A stretch of 64,000 bases of DNA from Paracoccus shandongensis (GTDB lineage: Bacteria; Pseudomonadota; Alphaproteobacteria; Rhodobacterales; Rhodobacteraceae): NCBI RefSeq assembly GCF_017315735.1, contig NZ_JAFLRK010000007.1, positions 1-64,000 of the forward strand, written 5' to 3'. The translations under genes and the position numbers were made by a program. Shown here piece by piece: positions 46,418 through 55,247 of this stretch. Numbering within the stretch: position 1 is the stretch's first letter; every line of letters starts with the position of its first letter. The notes below the pieces were generated by a model. That model had not been told where the DNA came from and searched no databases. It was given only the letters and a program-made list of their open reading frames with translations.

Positions 46418-47584
46418 ATGATTGCCGATCTTCCCGACGCGGGCGGCCCGCTGGCCCGCCTGAACGCGCAACTGGCGCGGATGCGCGAAACGCAAGGCCG
46501 CTGGGCCGACCTGCCCGCGACACCGCTGGACAGCCTGGCCGACCTGGCGCGCCTGCCGGTGCTGCGCAAGTCGGATCTGGTGGACCTGCAGGCCGCGCAG
46601 CCGCCCTTCGGCGGGCTGACGGGCGGGCCGGTCGCGGGGCTGCGCCGCCTGTTCGTGTCGCCCGGCCCGATCTTCGACCCCGAGGGGCGCGGGCCGAACT
46701 GGTGGGGATCGGCCGCGGCCCTGTCGGCGGCGGGGGTGCAGGCGGGGGACGTGATCCTGAACACCTTTTCCTATCACCTGACCCCAGCCGCCTTCATCTT
46801 CGAGGCGGGGGCCGAGGCGCTTCGCTGCCCCGTCATTCCCGCCGGTCCCGGCAACACCGCCGACCAGCTTGTGGCGATCCGGCAGTATCGCCCGCGCGTC
46901 TATGTGGGCGTGCCGGATTTCCTCAAGATCATCCTGGACAAGGCCGACGAGGCGGGCGTGGACCGTTCCTGCCTGGAAATCGGCATGGTCACGGGCGCGG
47001 CCCTGCCCGACAGCTTGCGGGCGGAACTGTCGGGGCGCGGGGTCGCGGTCAGCCAATGCTACGGCACCGCCGACCTGGGGATCGTGGCATACGAGGATGG
47101 CGGGCCTGGCATGGTGCTGAACGGCGGCGCGATCGTCGAAATCGTGCGCCCCGGCACCGGCGATCCCGTCCCCGACGGCGAGGTGGGCGAGATCGTGGTC
47201 ACCCGGCTGGACGCCGACTATCCCCTGCTGCGCTTCGCCACGGGCGACATGTCGGCGGTCATTCCCGGCGCCACCGGCGCGCGCCGCATCAAGGGCTGGA
47301 TGGGCCGCGCGGACCAGGCCGCCAAGGTCAAGGGCATGTTCGTGCGCCCCGAGCAGATCGCCGCCCTGGGCCGCGCGGTTCCCGGCTGCCGCCGCCTGCG
47401 GCTGGAAATCAGCCGGGCGGGCGAACAGGACCGGATGCACCTGCTGGCCGAACACCCCGACAGCAATGCCGCCGCCGCCCTGGCCGACAAGCTGGCGGAA
47501 ATCACCCGCCTGAAAGGCTCGGTCGAGGTGGTGGCCCCGGGCAGCCTGCCCAACGACGGCCGCGTCATCGCGGACCTGCGCTGA
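46418..47584 (+). CDS. PaaK-like ligase-fold protein lacking the phosphate loop
   Basis: The 388-residue protein resembles phenylacetate-CoA ligases, with QCYGTADLG, LRFATGDMS and KVKGMFVRPEQI motifs. The SSGTTG-type phosphate loop expected near residue 80 is replaced by LFVSPGPIFDPEG, so ATP-dependent adenylation may be lost or altered. It is the last gene of the liv operon, ten bases after livF, and abuts the convergent Crp/Fnr gene. Possible roles are ligase with an altered site, acyl-CoA thioesterase-like or regulatory; none is shown. Confidence 0.72.
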   Translation: MIADLPDAGGPLARLNAQLARMRETQGRWADLPATPLDSLADLARLPVLRKSDLVDLQAAQPPFGGLTGGPVAGLRRLFVSPGPIFDPEGRGPNWWGSAAALSAAGVQAGDVILNTFSYHLTPAAFIFEAGAEALRCPVIPAGPGNTADQLVAIRQYRPRVYVGVPDFLKIILDKADEAGVDRSCLEIGMVTGAALPDSLRAELSGRGVAVSQCYGTADLGIVAYEDGGPGMVLNGGAIVEIVRPGTGDPVPDGEVGEIVVTRLDADYPLLRFATGDMSAVIPGATGARRIKGWMGRADQAAKVKGMFVRPEQIAALGRAVPGCRRLRLEISRAGEQDRMHLLAEHPDSNAAAALADKLAEITRLKGSVEVVAPGSLPNDGRVIADLR

Positions 47585-48256
47585 TCATTCCACCGCCGGG
47601 GCGCCGTCGGACAGCCGCGCCCGGTCCAGCACGCGCACGGCGTTGCGCCCCAGTTCGATGATGCCCTTGTCGCGCAATTCGCCCAGCATCCTGTTCACCG
47701 TCTGGCGCGAACAGCCGATCACCACGCCCAGCTGCGACTGGCTGATGCGCACGGCATTGTCCGTGTCGCTGGTCAGCTGGCGCAGATACAGCCGGATCCG
47801 CTGGTCGGCGCTGTAGTAATGATCCGCCGTGCGGTTGCGGTTTTCCCGCATCAGCCGGTCATGCAGGATCGTGCACAGGTTCGGGATCAGGATATGCGAC
47901 GGCACATGGGCGTAAAGCGCCTTGGCCGGGCAGAACAGCACGGTCGTGTCGGGCAGCGTCAGGCAACTGCAGGCGCAGGGGCGTCCAGACAGGGCCTCGA
48001 CCTCGCCCAGCATCTCGCCGGGGCGGGCCATGTGGACGATCACCTGGTTGCCGGACGCGTCGACATAGCCCACCTCGACCCGGCCCGAGGCGATGAAATA
48101 GCTGCCGGTCGTGGGCTCGCCCTGGCGCAGGATATAGGTGGGGGCCTTCAGGCTGCGCAGCGTGCAGGATGCCAGCAGCGCGTGTTTCTGATCCCGCGAC
48201 AAGCCCGACATGATCGGCGAGTCGAACAGCGGGGCGTAATCCGAAGGGTCGATCAT
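47585..48256 (-). CDS. Crp/Fnr-family regulator with Cys cluster
   Basis: The 223-residue protein has a cyclic-nucleotide-type beta-barrel (about 20-125) and a Crp-type helix-turn-helix (ISQSQLGVVIGCSRQTVNRML, about 165-190). The effector loop reads GRPCACSC (residues 91-98), with C94, C96 and C98 close together and C109 nearby, in place of the usual nucleotide-contact RS/T segment. There is no N-terminal FNR cysteine cluster. An alternative effector or metal/redox role is possible. It converges with the PaaK-like gene without a gap. Confidence 0.85.
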   Translation of the reverse strand: MIDPSDYAPLFDSPIMSGLSRDQKHALLASCTLRSLKAPTYILRQGEPTTGSYFIASGRVEVGYVDASGNQVIVHMARPGEMLGEVEALSGRPCACSCLTLPDTTVLFCPAKALYAHVPSHILIPNLCTILHDRLMRENRNRTADHYYSADQRIRLYLRQLTSDTDNAVRISQSQLGVVIGCSRQTVNRMLGELRDKGIIELGRNAVRVLDRARLSDGAPAVE

Positions 48257-48329
48257 CGTGGAATCGGTCCATCCACAGCCAGCATGACCGCAGTAAACCA
48301 GGAAATGACATGGAATAAACAGGCAAAAT

Positions 48330-48380
48330 GGCTATCCCGGGCCCGGCAAGGGCCTGCATCGAGGATGCATCGGGATAGCC
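48330..48380 (-). ncRNA. Three-way-junction-like inverted repeat in the Crp/Fnr leader
   Basis: An outer perfect ten-base stem (48330-48339 with 48371-48380, GGCTATCCCG type) encloses two perfect inner hairpins with almost no unpaired bases: 48340-48354 (GGCCC/GGGCC) and 48355-48369 (TGCATC/GATGCA). It lies 74-124 bases before the Crp/Fnr start on the minus strand. As RNA either strand would form a three-way junction. It may be a 5' regulatory structure, a small RNA or a palindromic repeat. Confidence 0.55.
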
Positions 48381-48433
48381 TGAACTCGTACCTAACCCAG
48401 GTTTTTTACGCACCACGACTGCGCCCCTTGCTG

Positions 48434-48463
48434 ATAGACCCTTCATGGCAGCGGAAGTGTCAA
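48434..48463 (-). promoter_or_regulatory. Candidate promoter of the Crp/Fnr gene
   Basis: Read on the minus strand, TTGACA (48463-48458) is followed 18 bases later by GTCTAT (48439-48434). It would put the three-way-junction structure in the transcribed leader. The -10 match is modest. Confidence 0.35.
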
Positions 48464-48523
48464 GCAGGCGACATTTCGCCGCGGAAAAACCCGGAAGTTT
48501 TTCATTGAACGGTCAAACGGCAA

Positions 48524-49780
48524 TTAAAGAACCAGGATCGCTCTGAAATCATTCACATTCGTCAACGTGGGCCCTGTGACCACCTGGGCGGAAATCCGCC
48601 CAAACAGGGCATGGGCGTCGTTGCAGGCCAGGGCCCGGGCGGCATCCGTGGGGGTGGCGCGGGCCAGCGTGCCGGGACCGATCATCGCCCCCGCGACAGG
48701 GGCCGCCCCGTCGATGCCGTCGGTGTCGCAGGCCAGCGCGTGGATGCCCGCAGCGCCATTCAGCGCCAGGGCCAGCGCCAGGCAGTATTCCGCATTCGGC
48801 CCGCCGATCCCGTTCCCCCGGCGCGTCACGGTCAGCTCGCCCCCCGAAAGAATCAGCAGCGGCGGATCGCCGGGGCGGCGGGCGGCCTGCCGCGCCAGGG
48901 CCAGCCGGGCGTGGTCGGCTGCGACCTCGCGCGCCTCGCCTTCCAGGGAATCGCCCAGGGTCTCGACGGTGCAGCCCGCCGCGCGGGCCAGTTCGGCGGC
49001 GGCGGCCAGCGATTGCGCGGGGGCGGCGATGACGCGGTTCCCGACCCGCAGTAGGCGCGGATCGCTGGGCGGGACCACGCGGCTTGCCCCTTGCAGGGCG
49101 CGGGTCACGCTGGCGGGAACCGGGATTGACCAGCGGTCCAGAACCGCCAGCGCGTCGGCGGGGGTGGAGGCGTCGCCCACCGTCGGCCCGGATCCGATAA
49201 AGGCCGGATCGTCCCCCGGCACGTCGGAAATCATCAGGGACAGCATCCGCGCGGGCCAGGCCGCCGCCGCCAGTTGCCCGCCCTTCACGCGGGACAGGTG
49301 CTTGCGCACCGTGTTCATCTGTCCGATCGGCGCGCCCGAGGCCAAAAGCGCCGCATTCACCGCCTGCTTTTCCGCCAGCGTCACCCCCGGCACCGGCGCG
49401 CAGAGAAGCGCCGATGCCCCGCCCGAGATCAGCGCCAGCACGAAATCCTTATCCGTCAGGCCCTCCAGCAGGGACAGCATCCGCCCTGTCGCCTCGGCGC
49501 CTGCGGTGTCGGGCACGGGATGGGCGGCCTCGACGATCTGAACCCCCCGGCAGGGGCGGGCATGGCCATAGCGGGTGATGACCAGCCCGTCGCAGGGGTC
49601 CCAGGCGGCCTCGGCCGCCTCGGCCATCCGCGCGCTGGCCTTGCCCGCGCCGATCACCAGCACCCGGCCCGAAGGCTTTGGCGGCAGATGCGCGGCCAGC
49701 ATCCGCATCGGGTCGGCGGCCCCGACCGCGCGGTCGAACAGGGCGCGCAGGAAGGCGGCGGGATCGGTCACGGGGTTCAC
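48524..49780 (-). CDS. Glycerate 2-kinase (MOFRL family)
   Basis: The 418-residue protein has a GCK-type N-terminal domain (GRVLVIGAGKASARMAEAAE, SGGASALL) and the C-terminal MOFRL domain (GGPNAEYCLALALAL ... ALACDTDGIDG). It phosphorylates glycerate to 2-phosphoglycerate. With glcDEF and the GntR gene it fits a glycolate-to-glycerate route. It overlaps the upstream gntR by four bases. Enzymes for the glyoxylate-to-glycerate steps are not in the window. Confidence 0.9.
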   Translation of the reverse strand: MNPVTDPAAFLRALFDRAVGAADPMRMLAAHLPPKPSGRVLVIGAGKASARMAEAAEAAWDPCDGLVITRYGHARPCRGVQIVEAAHPVPDTAGAEATGRMLSLLEGLTDKDFVLALISGGASALLCAPVPGVTLAEKQAVNAALLASGAPIGQMNTVRKHLSRVKGGQLAAAAWPARMLSLMISDVPGDDPAFIGSGPTVGDASTPADALAVLDRWSIPVPASVTRALQGASRVVPPSDPRLLRVGNRVIAAPAQSLAAAAELARAAGCTVETLGDSLEGEAREVAADHARLALARQAARRPGDPPLLILSGGELTVTRRGNGIGGPNAEYCLALALALNGAAGIHALACDTDGIDGAAPVAGAMIGPGTLARATPTDAARALACNDAHALFGRISAQVVTGPTLTNVNDFRAILVL

Positions 49781-50553
49781 CGCCGCTGCCCCAGGCCGCC
49801 GCCCGACTGGCGGCGGCGGGCGGTCTCGTGATGGGCCTCGGCCCGGGCCAGATCCTGCGCGGCTTGGCGGACATAGGCCAGATGCGCATGGGCCGCAGTC
49901 CGGGCAGCATCCGCATCGCCGGACAGGATCGCCCCCCCGATGGCCCGGTGCTGGTCGCGCAGACGGTCGCGGACCTGGGGCCGCGTGAACATGCGCCCCC
50001 GATTGGCCGCCACGTTGCTGCGCAGGTTGGCCGACAGCGCGCGCATGATCTGCAACAGCACAAGGTTGTGGCTGGCCTCGTAGATGGCCTGGTGCAGGGC
50101 GGCGTCGGCCAGGGCTTCGTCATCGGGGTTGGCGGCGGCGTGCGCGGCCTCGATCGCGTCCAGGGCGGCGCGGATGCGGTCGCGGTCCAGGGACGTGGCG
50201 CGGGCGGCGGCCAGGGCGGCGGCATGGCTTTCCACCACGTCGCGGAAATCCAGGTAATCGTCCTCGACCTCGGGGCGTTCAGCCAGCAGCGCCAGCAGCG
50301 GATCGGTGATCGCCGCCCGGCCCAGGGCCGCCACGCGCAAGCCCCGCCCCTTTTCTCCCACCAGCAGCCCGCGATCCTGCAACAGCCTCAAGCCGTCGCG
50401 CAGCGTGGGGCGCGAAACGTTCAGCCGCGCCGCGAGATCCCGTTCGGGCAGCAGCCCTTCGCCGGGGGCCAGCGCGCCTTCCAGGATCAGCGTCTCGACA
50501 TGGCGGGCCACGGCCTCGGCCGCGCGTTCGGGGCGGATGGAAAAGTCGGTCAT
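49777..50553 (-). CDS. GntR/FadR-family regulator of glycolate genes
   Basis: The 258-residue protein has an N-terminal GntR winged helix (about 10-75: LLPERDLAARLNVSRPTLRDGLRLLQDRGLL) and an all-helical FCD effector domain with His/Asp metal-site residues. It is divergent from glcD and coupled to the glycerate kinase, so it probably senses glycolate or a related hydroxyacid, like GlcC. A palindromic site lies in the gap. Confidence 0.88.
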   Translation of the reverse strand: MTDFSIRPERAAEAVARHVETLILEGALAPGEGLLPERDLAARLNVSRPTLRDGLRLLQDRGLLVGEKGRGLRVAALGRAAITDPLLALLAERPEVEDDYLDFRDVVESHAAALAAARATSLDRDRIRAALDAIEAAHAAANPDDEALADAALHQAIYEASHNLVLLQIMRALSANLRSNVAANRGRMFTRPQVRDRLRDQHRAIGGAILSGDADAARTAAHAHLAYVRQAAQDLARAEAHHETARRRQSGGGLGQRR

Positions 50554-50587
50554 GGCAAGGCCCTTGTGCTTGCGCCCATCTCATCGC

Positions 50588-50608
50588 AATTGACAGGCTT
50601 GGTCAATT
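50588..50608. promoter_or_regulatory. Inverted repeat AATTGAC-N7-GTCAATT (candidate GntR operator)
   Basis: Perfect seven-base arms (50588-50594 and 50602-50608) with a seven-base spacer lie in the 89-base gap between gntR and glcD. They overlap a TTGACA (50590-50595) that could be the glcD -35. An adjacent TGGT...ACCA pair also resembles FadR-subfamily sites. Confidence 0.55.
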
Positions 50609-50642
50609 TATTTTACCAAACCCCGAACAGGGAGGCAGAGCC

Positions 50643-52091
50643 ATGTCCATCGCCATGCCCGCGCCCGATGCGGGCGTCATCGCCCGCGTGCCGCAGATCG
50701 TCGCGGCCCTGCGCGCGGTGCTGCCCCCGGATGCGGTGATCGACGACCCGCAGGAAACCCGCGCCTATGAATGCGACGCGCTGACCGCCTATCGCTGTCC
50801 GCCGCTGGCCGTCGTGCTGCCGCGCACGACGGCAGAGGTCGCGGCGGTGATGCGCGTCTGCGACGGCATGGGCGTGCCGGTGGTGCCGCGCGGTGCGGGG
50901 ACATCGCTGGCCGGGGGCGCGCTGCCCACCGCCGATTGCGTGATCCTGGGCACCATGCGCCTGCGCGAGGTGCTGGAGGTGGACACCGACAACCGATACG
51001 TCCGCGTGCAGACCGGCGTGACGAACCTGTCGGTCAGCGCGGAACTGGAACCTTACGGGTTCTTCTATGCCCCCGACCCGTCCTCTCAACTGGCCTGCAC
51101 CATCGCGGGCAATATCGCCATGAACTCGGGCGGGGCGCATTGCCTGAAATACGGGGTGACGACCAACAACCTGCTGGGCGCGACGGTGGTCCTGACGACC
51201 GGAGAGGTCGTGGACCTGGGCGGACCCGAGATGGGGCCGATGGGGCTGGACCTGCTGGGCATCCTCTGCGGATCGGAAGGCCAGCTTGGCGTCGTGACCG
51301 AGGCCACCCTGCGCATCCTGCCCCGCCCCGAAGGCGCGCGGCCCGTGCTGATCGGATTCGATTCGGCGGAAACGGCGGGCGAATGCGTGGCCCGGATCAT
51401 CCGGTCCGGCGTCCTGCCGGTCGCCATCGAATACATGGACGAACCCTGCCTGCGCGCGGTCGAGGCCTTCGCCAAGGCAGGCTATCCCGACTGCCCCGCC
51501 GTGCTGATCGTCGAGGTCGAGGGTTCGCGCGCCGAGATCGACGACCAGATCGCCCGCATCCGCGCCATCGCGGGTGCCCTGAACCCGGTCGAGTTCCGCG
51601 AAAGCCGCAACGCCGACGAGGCGCTGGCGATCTGGAAGGGCCGCAAGTCGGCCTTCGGCGCCATGGGCCGGCTGGGCGACTACATCTGCCTGGACGGCAC
51701 CGTGCCCGTGGGGCAACTGCCCTATACCCTGCGCCGGATCGGCGAGCTGTCGCGCCAGCACGGGCTGGAGGTCGCCAATGTCTTTCATGCGGGCGACGGC
51801 AACATGCACCCCCTGATCCTGTTCGACGCCAACACCCCCGGCGACCTGGCCCGCGCCGAGGCTTTCGGGGCCGACATCCTGCGCCTGTGCGTCGAGGTCG
51901 GCGGCTGCCTGACCGGCGAACATGGCGTGGGCGTGGAAAAGCGCGACCTGATGGGGGACCAGTATGGCCCCGACGATCTGGCGATCCAGATGCAGGTGAA
52001 GGATGTCTTCGACCCCGGCTGGCTGCTGAACCCCGCCAAGGTCTTTCCGCTGGAAGCCAGCGCCGCCCACCGGGCGAGGGCGGCGGAATGA
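50643..52091 (+). CDS. glcD: Glycolate oxidase subunit GlcD
   Basis: The 482-residue FAD enzyme has a PCMH FAD-binding domain (VVPRGAGTSLAGGALP, GNIAMNSGGAHCLKYG) and a C-terminal vanillyl-alcohol-oxidase-type domain (NVFHAGDGNMHPLI, GGCLTGEHGVGVEKR). With GlcE and GlcF it oxidises glycolate (or D-lactate) to glyoxylate at the membrane. GGGAGG lies seven bases upstream. It overlaps glcE by four bases. Confidence 0.93.
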   Translation: MSIAMPAPDAGVIARVPQIVAALRAVLPPDAVIDDPQETRAYECDALTAYRCPPLAVVLPRTTAEVAAVMRVCDGMGVPVVPRGAGTSLAGGALPTADCVILGTMRLREVLEVDTDNRYVRVQTGVTNLSVSAELEPYGFFYAPDPSSQLACTIAGNIAMNSGGAHCLKYGVTTNNLLGATVVLTTGEVVDLGGPEMGPMGLDLLGILCGSEGQLGVVTEATLRILPRPEGARPVLIGFDSAETAGECVARIIRSGVLPVAIEYMDEPCLRAVEAFAKAGYPDCPAVLIVEVEGSRAEIDDQIARIRAIAGALNPVEFRESRNADEALAIWKGRKSAFGAMGRLGDYICLDGTVPVGQLPYTLRRIGELSRQHGLEVANVFHAGDGNMHPLILFDANTPGDLARAEAFGADILRLCVEVGGCLTGEHGVGVEKRDLMGDQYGPDDLAIQMQVKDVFDPGWLLNPAKVFPLEASAAHRARAAE

Positions 52092-53182
52092 GCGTGGCAT
52101 TGGATCTGGTCCCCACGACCGAGGCCGAGGTCGGCGAGATCATCGCCGACTGCCACGCCCGCCGCACCTCCCTGCGCATCAAAGGCGGCGGCACACGGGT
52201 GGAAAACCGTGGCCCCGGCGAAACCCTGTCCCTGTCGCGCCTGTCCGGCGTCGTCACCTATTCCCCGGGCGAGATGACCCTGATCGCCCGCCCCGGCACG
52301 CCCCTGCCCGAGATCCAGCAGATGCTGGACGCCGAAGGCCAGGCCTTGGCCTTCGAGCCGCCCGACCTGCGCGCCGTCCTGGGCGGGAACGGCACGCCCA
52401 CCCTGGGGGGCGTGGTTGCCGCCAATGCCTCCGGCCCGCGCCGGGTGCTGGCGGGGGCCTGCCGCGATCACCTGCTGGGGGTGCGCTTTGTCGATGGCCG
52501 GGGGCGCGTGCTGAAGAACGGCGGGCGGGTGATGAAGAACGTCACCGGGCTTGACCTGTCCAAGCTGCTGGCCGGATCGCATGGCACGCTGGCCGTGCTG
52601 ACCGAGGTGGTGCTGAAGACCCTGCCGCTGCTGCCCGCCCGCACGACGCTGGCCTTTCCCGGCATCAATGAAGCCACGGCGCTGCGCATCTTCACCGCCG
52701 CGCTCTCCACCCCCTACGAGGTCTCGGGCGCGGCCCATGTCGGCGGCACCGCTTACCTGCGGGTCGAGGGGCTGGAAGGCCAGCTCGCCTATCGCCGCGA
52801 CCGGCTGCTGGCGCTGCTGGCCGACTGGAACCCGCAGGTGCTGGAGGACGCCCCCTGGAACGCCATCCGCGACGCGGCGCATTTCGCGGGCAGTGGGCCG
52901 CTGTGGCGGATCCTCTGCAAGCCGACCGACGCGCCGGGCCTCTGCGACCGCCTGCGGGCGATGGGCGGGGACTGCTCGCTGGATTGGGGCGGGGGACTGA
53001 TCTGGTATCGCGGCGTTGAAAACCCGCGCGCCCTTGCCCCCCATGCCACGCTGGTCCGCCGCGACGGCGCCGCAGGCCCTGCCTTTCCGCCGCTGACCGG
53101 CGCGGTTGCCCGGCTGCAGGACGGACTGCGGCGGACCTTTGATCCGGCGGGCATCCTCAACCCCGGCCTGATGGACGCGTAA
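52088..53182 (+). CDS. glcE: Glycolate oxidase FAD-binding subunit GlcE
   Basis: The 364-residue protein has a FAD PCMH domain (SLRIKGGGTRVENRG, LGGVVAANASGPRRV, MKNVTGLDLSKLLAGSHGTL) and lacks the C-terminal domain of GlcD, as is normal for GlcE. It overlaps glcD by four bases and precedes glcF by one base. It is part of the glycolate dehydrogenase complex. Confidence 0.93.
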   Translation: MSVALDLVPTTEAEVGEIIADCHARRTSLRIKGGGTRVENRGPGETLSLSRLSGVVTYSPGEMTLIARPGTPLPEIQQMLDAEGQALAFEPPDLRAVLGGNGTPTLGGVVAANASGPRRVLAGACRDHLLGVRFVDGRGRVLKNGGRVMKNVTGLDLSKLLAGSHGTLAVLTEVVLKTLPLLPARTTLAFPGINEATALRIFTAALSTPYEVSGAAHVGGTAYLRVEGLEGQLAYRRDRLLALLADWNPQVLEDAPWNAIRDAAHFAGSGPLWRILCKPTDAPGLCDRLRAMGGDCSLDWGGGLIWYRGVENPRALAPHATLVRRDGAAGPAFPPLTGAVARLQDGLRRTFDPAGILNPGLMDA

Positions 53183-53183
53183 G

Positions 53184-54494
53184 ATGCAGACCACCTTCAC
53201 CGCCCAGCAACTGGCCGACCCGCTGACCGCGCGTTCGAACGAAATCCTGCGCACCTGCGTCCATTGCGGCTTTTGCACGGCCACCTGCCCGACCTACAAG
53301 GTTCTGGGCGATGAACTCGACAGCCCGCGGGGCCGCATCTACCTGATCAAGGACATGCTGGAAAACAGCCGCGTGCCGGATCCGAAGACCGTCCAGCACA
53401 TCGACCGCTGTTTGTCCTGTTTGTCCTGCATGACGACCTGCCCGTCGGGCGTGCATTACATGCACCTGGTCGATCACGCCCGCGAGTATATCGAGGCGCA
53501 CTATCGCCGCCCCCTGTCTGATCGCCTGCTGCGCTGGCTTCTGGCGAAGATCCTGCCCTATCCCGGCCGTTTTCGGCTGGCGCTGCGGGGTGCGAAACTG
53601 GCGCGCCCGCTGCGCCGCCTGATGCCCGACCCCCGGTTGCGCGCCATGCTGGACATGGCCCCGCAGGACATCGCGCCCCCCAGCCTCAACGACCGCCCGC
53701 AGGTCTTCCCGGCCCAAGGCGCCCGCCGCAAGCGCGTGGCGCTGCTGGTGGGCTGCGCGCAACGGGCGCTGAACACCGACATCAACGACGCCACGGTCCG
53801 CCTGCTGCGCCGCCACGGCTGCGAGGTGGTGATCCCGAAGGGCCTCGGCTGCTGCGGCGCGCTGACCCACCACATGGGCCGCACCGGCGAAAGCCACGCG
53901 ATGGCCGCAGCCAACATCCGCGCGCTGGCGGCGGAAATCGACGGCGCGGGGCTGGACGCGGTGGTCATCAACACCTCGGGCTGCGGCACGACCGTCAAGG
54001 ATTACGGCCATATGTTCGCGGGCGACCCGCTGGAGGCCGACGCCGCCCGCGTGGCCAAACTGGCCCGCGACATCACCGAGGTCATGGCCGACCTGGGCCT
54101 GACGGATGCCACCCACGCCGCGCCGCTGCGCGTCGGCTATCACGCCGCCTGTTCGTTGCAACACGGGCAGGGGATCAAGGCCACGCCCAAGGAACTGCTG
54201 ACCGACGCGGGCTTCACCGTCCTTGAACCCAAGGACAGCCACATCTGCTGCGGATCGGCGGGCACCTACAACCTGATGCAGCCCGCCATCAGCGCCGAAC
54301 TGAAGGCTCGCAAGGTCGCCACGCTGGAGGCCACCCGCCCCCAGGTCATCGCCGCCGGAAACATCGGCTGCATGATGCAGATCGGGTCGGGCACCGGCGT
54401 GCCGGTCGTCCACACGGCGGAACTGCTGGACTGGGCCACCGGCGGTCCCCGCCCCCGCGCCTTGCAGGGCGTGAAAATACCGCAGCAAGGTTAA
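53184..54494 (+). CDS. glcF: Glycolate oxidase iron-sulfur subunit GlcF
   Basis: The 436-residue protein has two 4Fe-4S motifs (C25-C28-C31-C35 and C76-C79-C82-C86) and two cysteine-rich CCG domains (GCCGALTHHMG, CCGSAGTYN), as in GlcF and related oxidoreductases. It passes electrons from the flavin subunits to the quinone pool. It ends just before the decayed siderophore-uptake genes. Confidence 0.94.
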   Translation: MQTTFTAQQLADPLTARSNEILRTCVHCGFCTATCPTYKVLGDELDSPRGRIYLIKDMLENSRVPDPKTVQHIDRCLSCLSCMTTCPSGVHYMHLVDHAREYIEAHYRRPLSDRLLRWLLAKILPYPGRFRLALRGAKLARPLRRLMPDPRLRAMLDMAPQDIAPPSLNDRPQVFPAQGARRKRVALLVGCAQRALNTDINDATVRLLRRHGCEVVIPKGLGCCGALTHHMGRTGESHAMAAANIRALAAEIDGAGLDAVVINTSGCGTTVKDYGHMFAGDPLEADAARVAKLARDITEVMADLGLTDATHAAPLRVGYHAACSLQHGQGIKATPKELLTDAGFTVLEPKDSHICCGSAGTYNLMQPAISAELKARKVATLEATRPQVIAAGNIGCMMQIGSGTGVPVVHTAELLDWATGGPRPRALQGVKIPQQG

Positions 54495-54496
54495 AG

Positions 54497-54598
54497 GCAG
54501 CCGCCTGGGCCTCGCGCGTCCCGACGATCATGTCACCGGCGCGGCCCTGATCGGCGCGCCCTGGCTGATCTGGCTGATGATGAGACCGCAGCGATGAG
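54497..54598 (+). pseudogene. C-terminal remnant of a FecCD-type siderophore permease
   Basis: About 33 residues match the end of FecCD permeases (DDHVTGAALIGAPWLIWLMM). There is no start or upstream portion; the sequence begins a few bases past the glcF stop. Its stop overlaps the ATG of the next pseudogene (ATGA, 54595-54598), the usual permease-ATPase junction, which supports descent from a siderophore operon. Confidence 0.6.
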
Positions 54599-55242
54599 CC
54601 TCTTTTCCATCCGCGACCTGACCGTGAACGTGCCCGGCCGCCGGGCCGGATGATCGCGCTGATCGGGCATAACGGATCGGGCAAATCGACGCTGCTCAAG
54701 GTGCTGGCCCGGCAGGTCACGGCCAGCGGCGCCGTCGCCTTCGAGGGCCGGGCGCTTGGCGACTGGTGCCCCCGCGACTATGCCCGCCGCCTGGCCGCTT
54801 CAGGCCCCAGGACCACGGCACCGTCGCCCGCGCGATGGAGGAATGCGGCGTCACGCCCTTTGCGGACCGCCTGGTCGATACCCTGTCGGGCGGCGAACGC
54901 CAGCGGGCCTGGCTGGCGATGATGGTCGCCCGGCAGGCGGGCATCCTGCTGCCGGACGAACCGATCAGCGCGTTCGGCATCGCCCACCAGGTCGAGGTTC
55001 TGGCGCTTGTCCGCCGCATGTGCCATGAGGCGGGCCGCAGCGCCGTGATCGTGTTGCACGAGGTCAACATGGCCGCCCGATTCTGCGACCACGCGGTCGC
55101 GCTGAAGGGCGGGCGGCTGTCCTTGCAGGGCGGGCCTTCCGACCTGATGCGGCCCCACGCGCTGGAACAGATCCATGGCCTGCCGATGCAGGTGCTGACC
55201 CGCGCCGACGGCAGCCCGGTGGCCATCCCGCCTGAAGGATAA
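54595..55242 (+). pseudogene. Decayed ferric-siderophore ABC transporter ATPase (FecE-type)
   Basis: The frame starts MSLFSIRDLTVNVPGRRAG and stops after about 19 codons. A second frame resumes at MIALIGHNGSGKSTLLKVLA (Walker A), and a third carries LSGGERQRAWLAMMVARQ to the end (EIHGLPMQV-like tail). The segments between them are missing: the strand after the first motif and the Q-loop region. Walker B reads ILLPDEP and the D-loop AFGIAHQ in place of SALDIAHQ. Two deletions, frameshifts and mutated motifs show it is not functional. Confidence 0.82.
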
Positions 55243-55247
55243 ACCCG

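Noticed and set aside
54650..54922. Intact-looking ATPase frame with Walker A inside the FecE remnant
   Set aside because: It lacks the Q-loop, signature and Walker B regions, which occur in a different frame; the whole is better read as a pseudogene.
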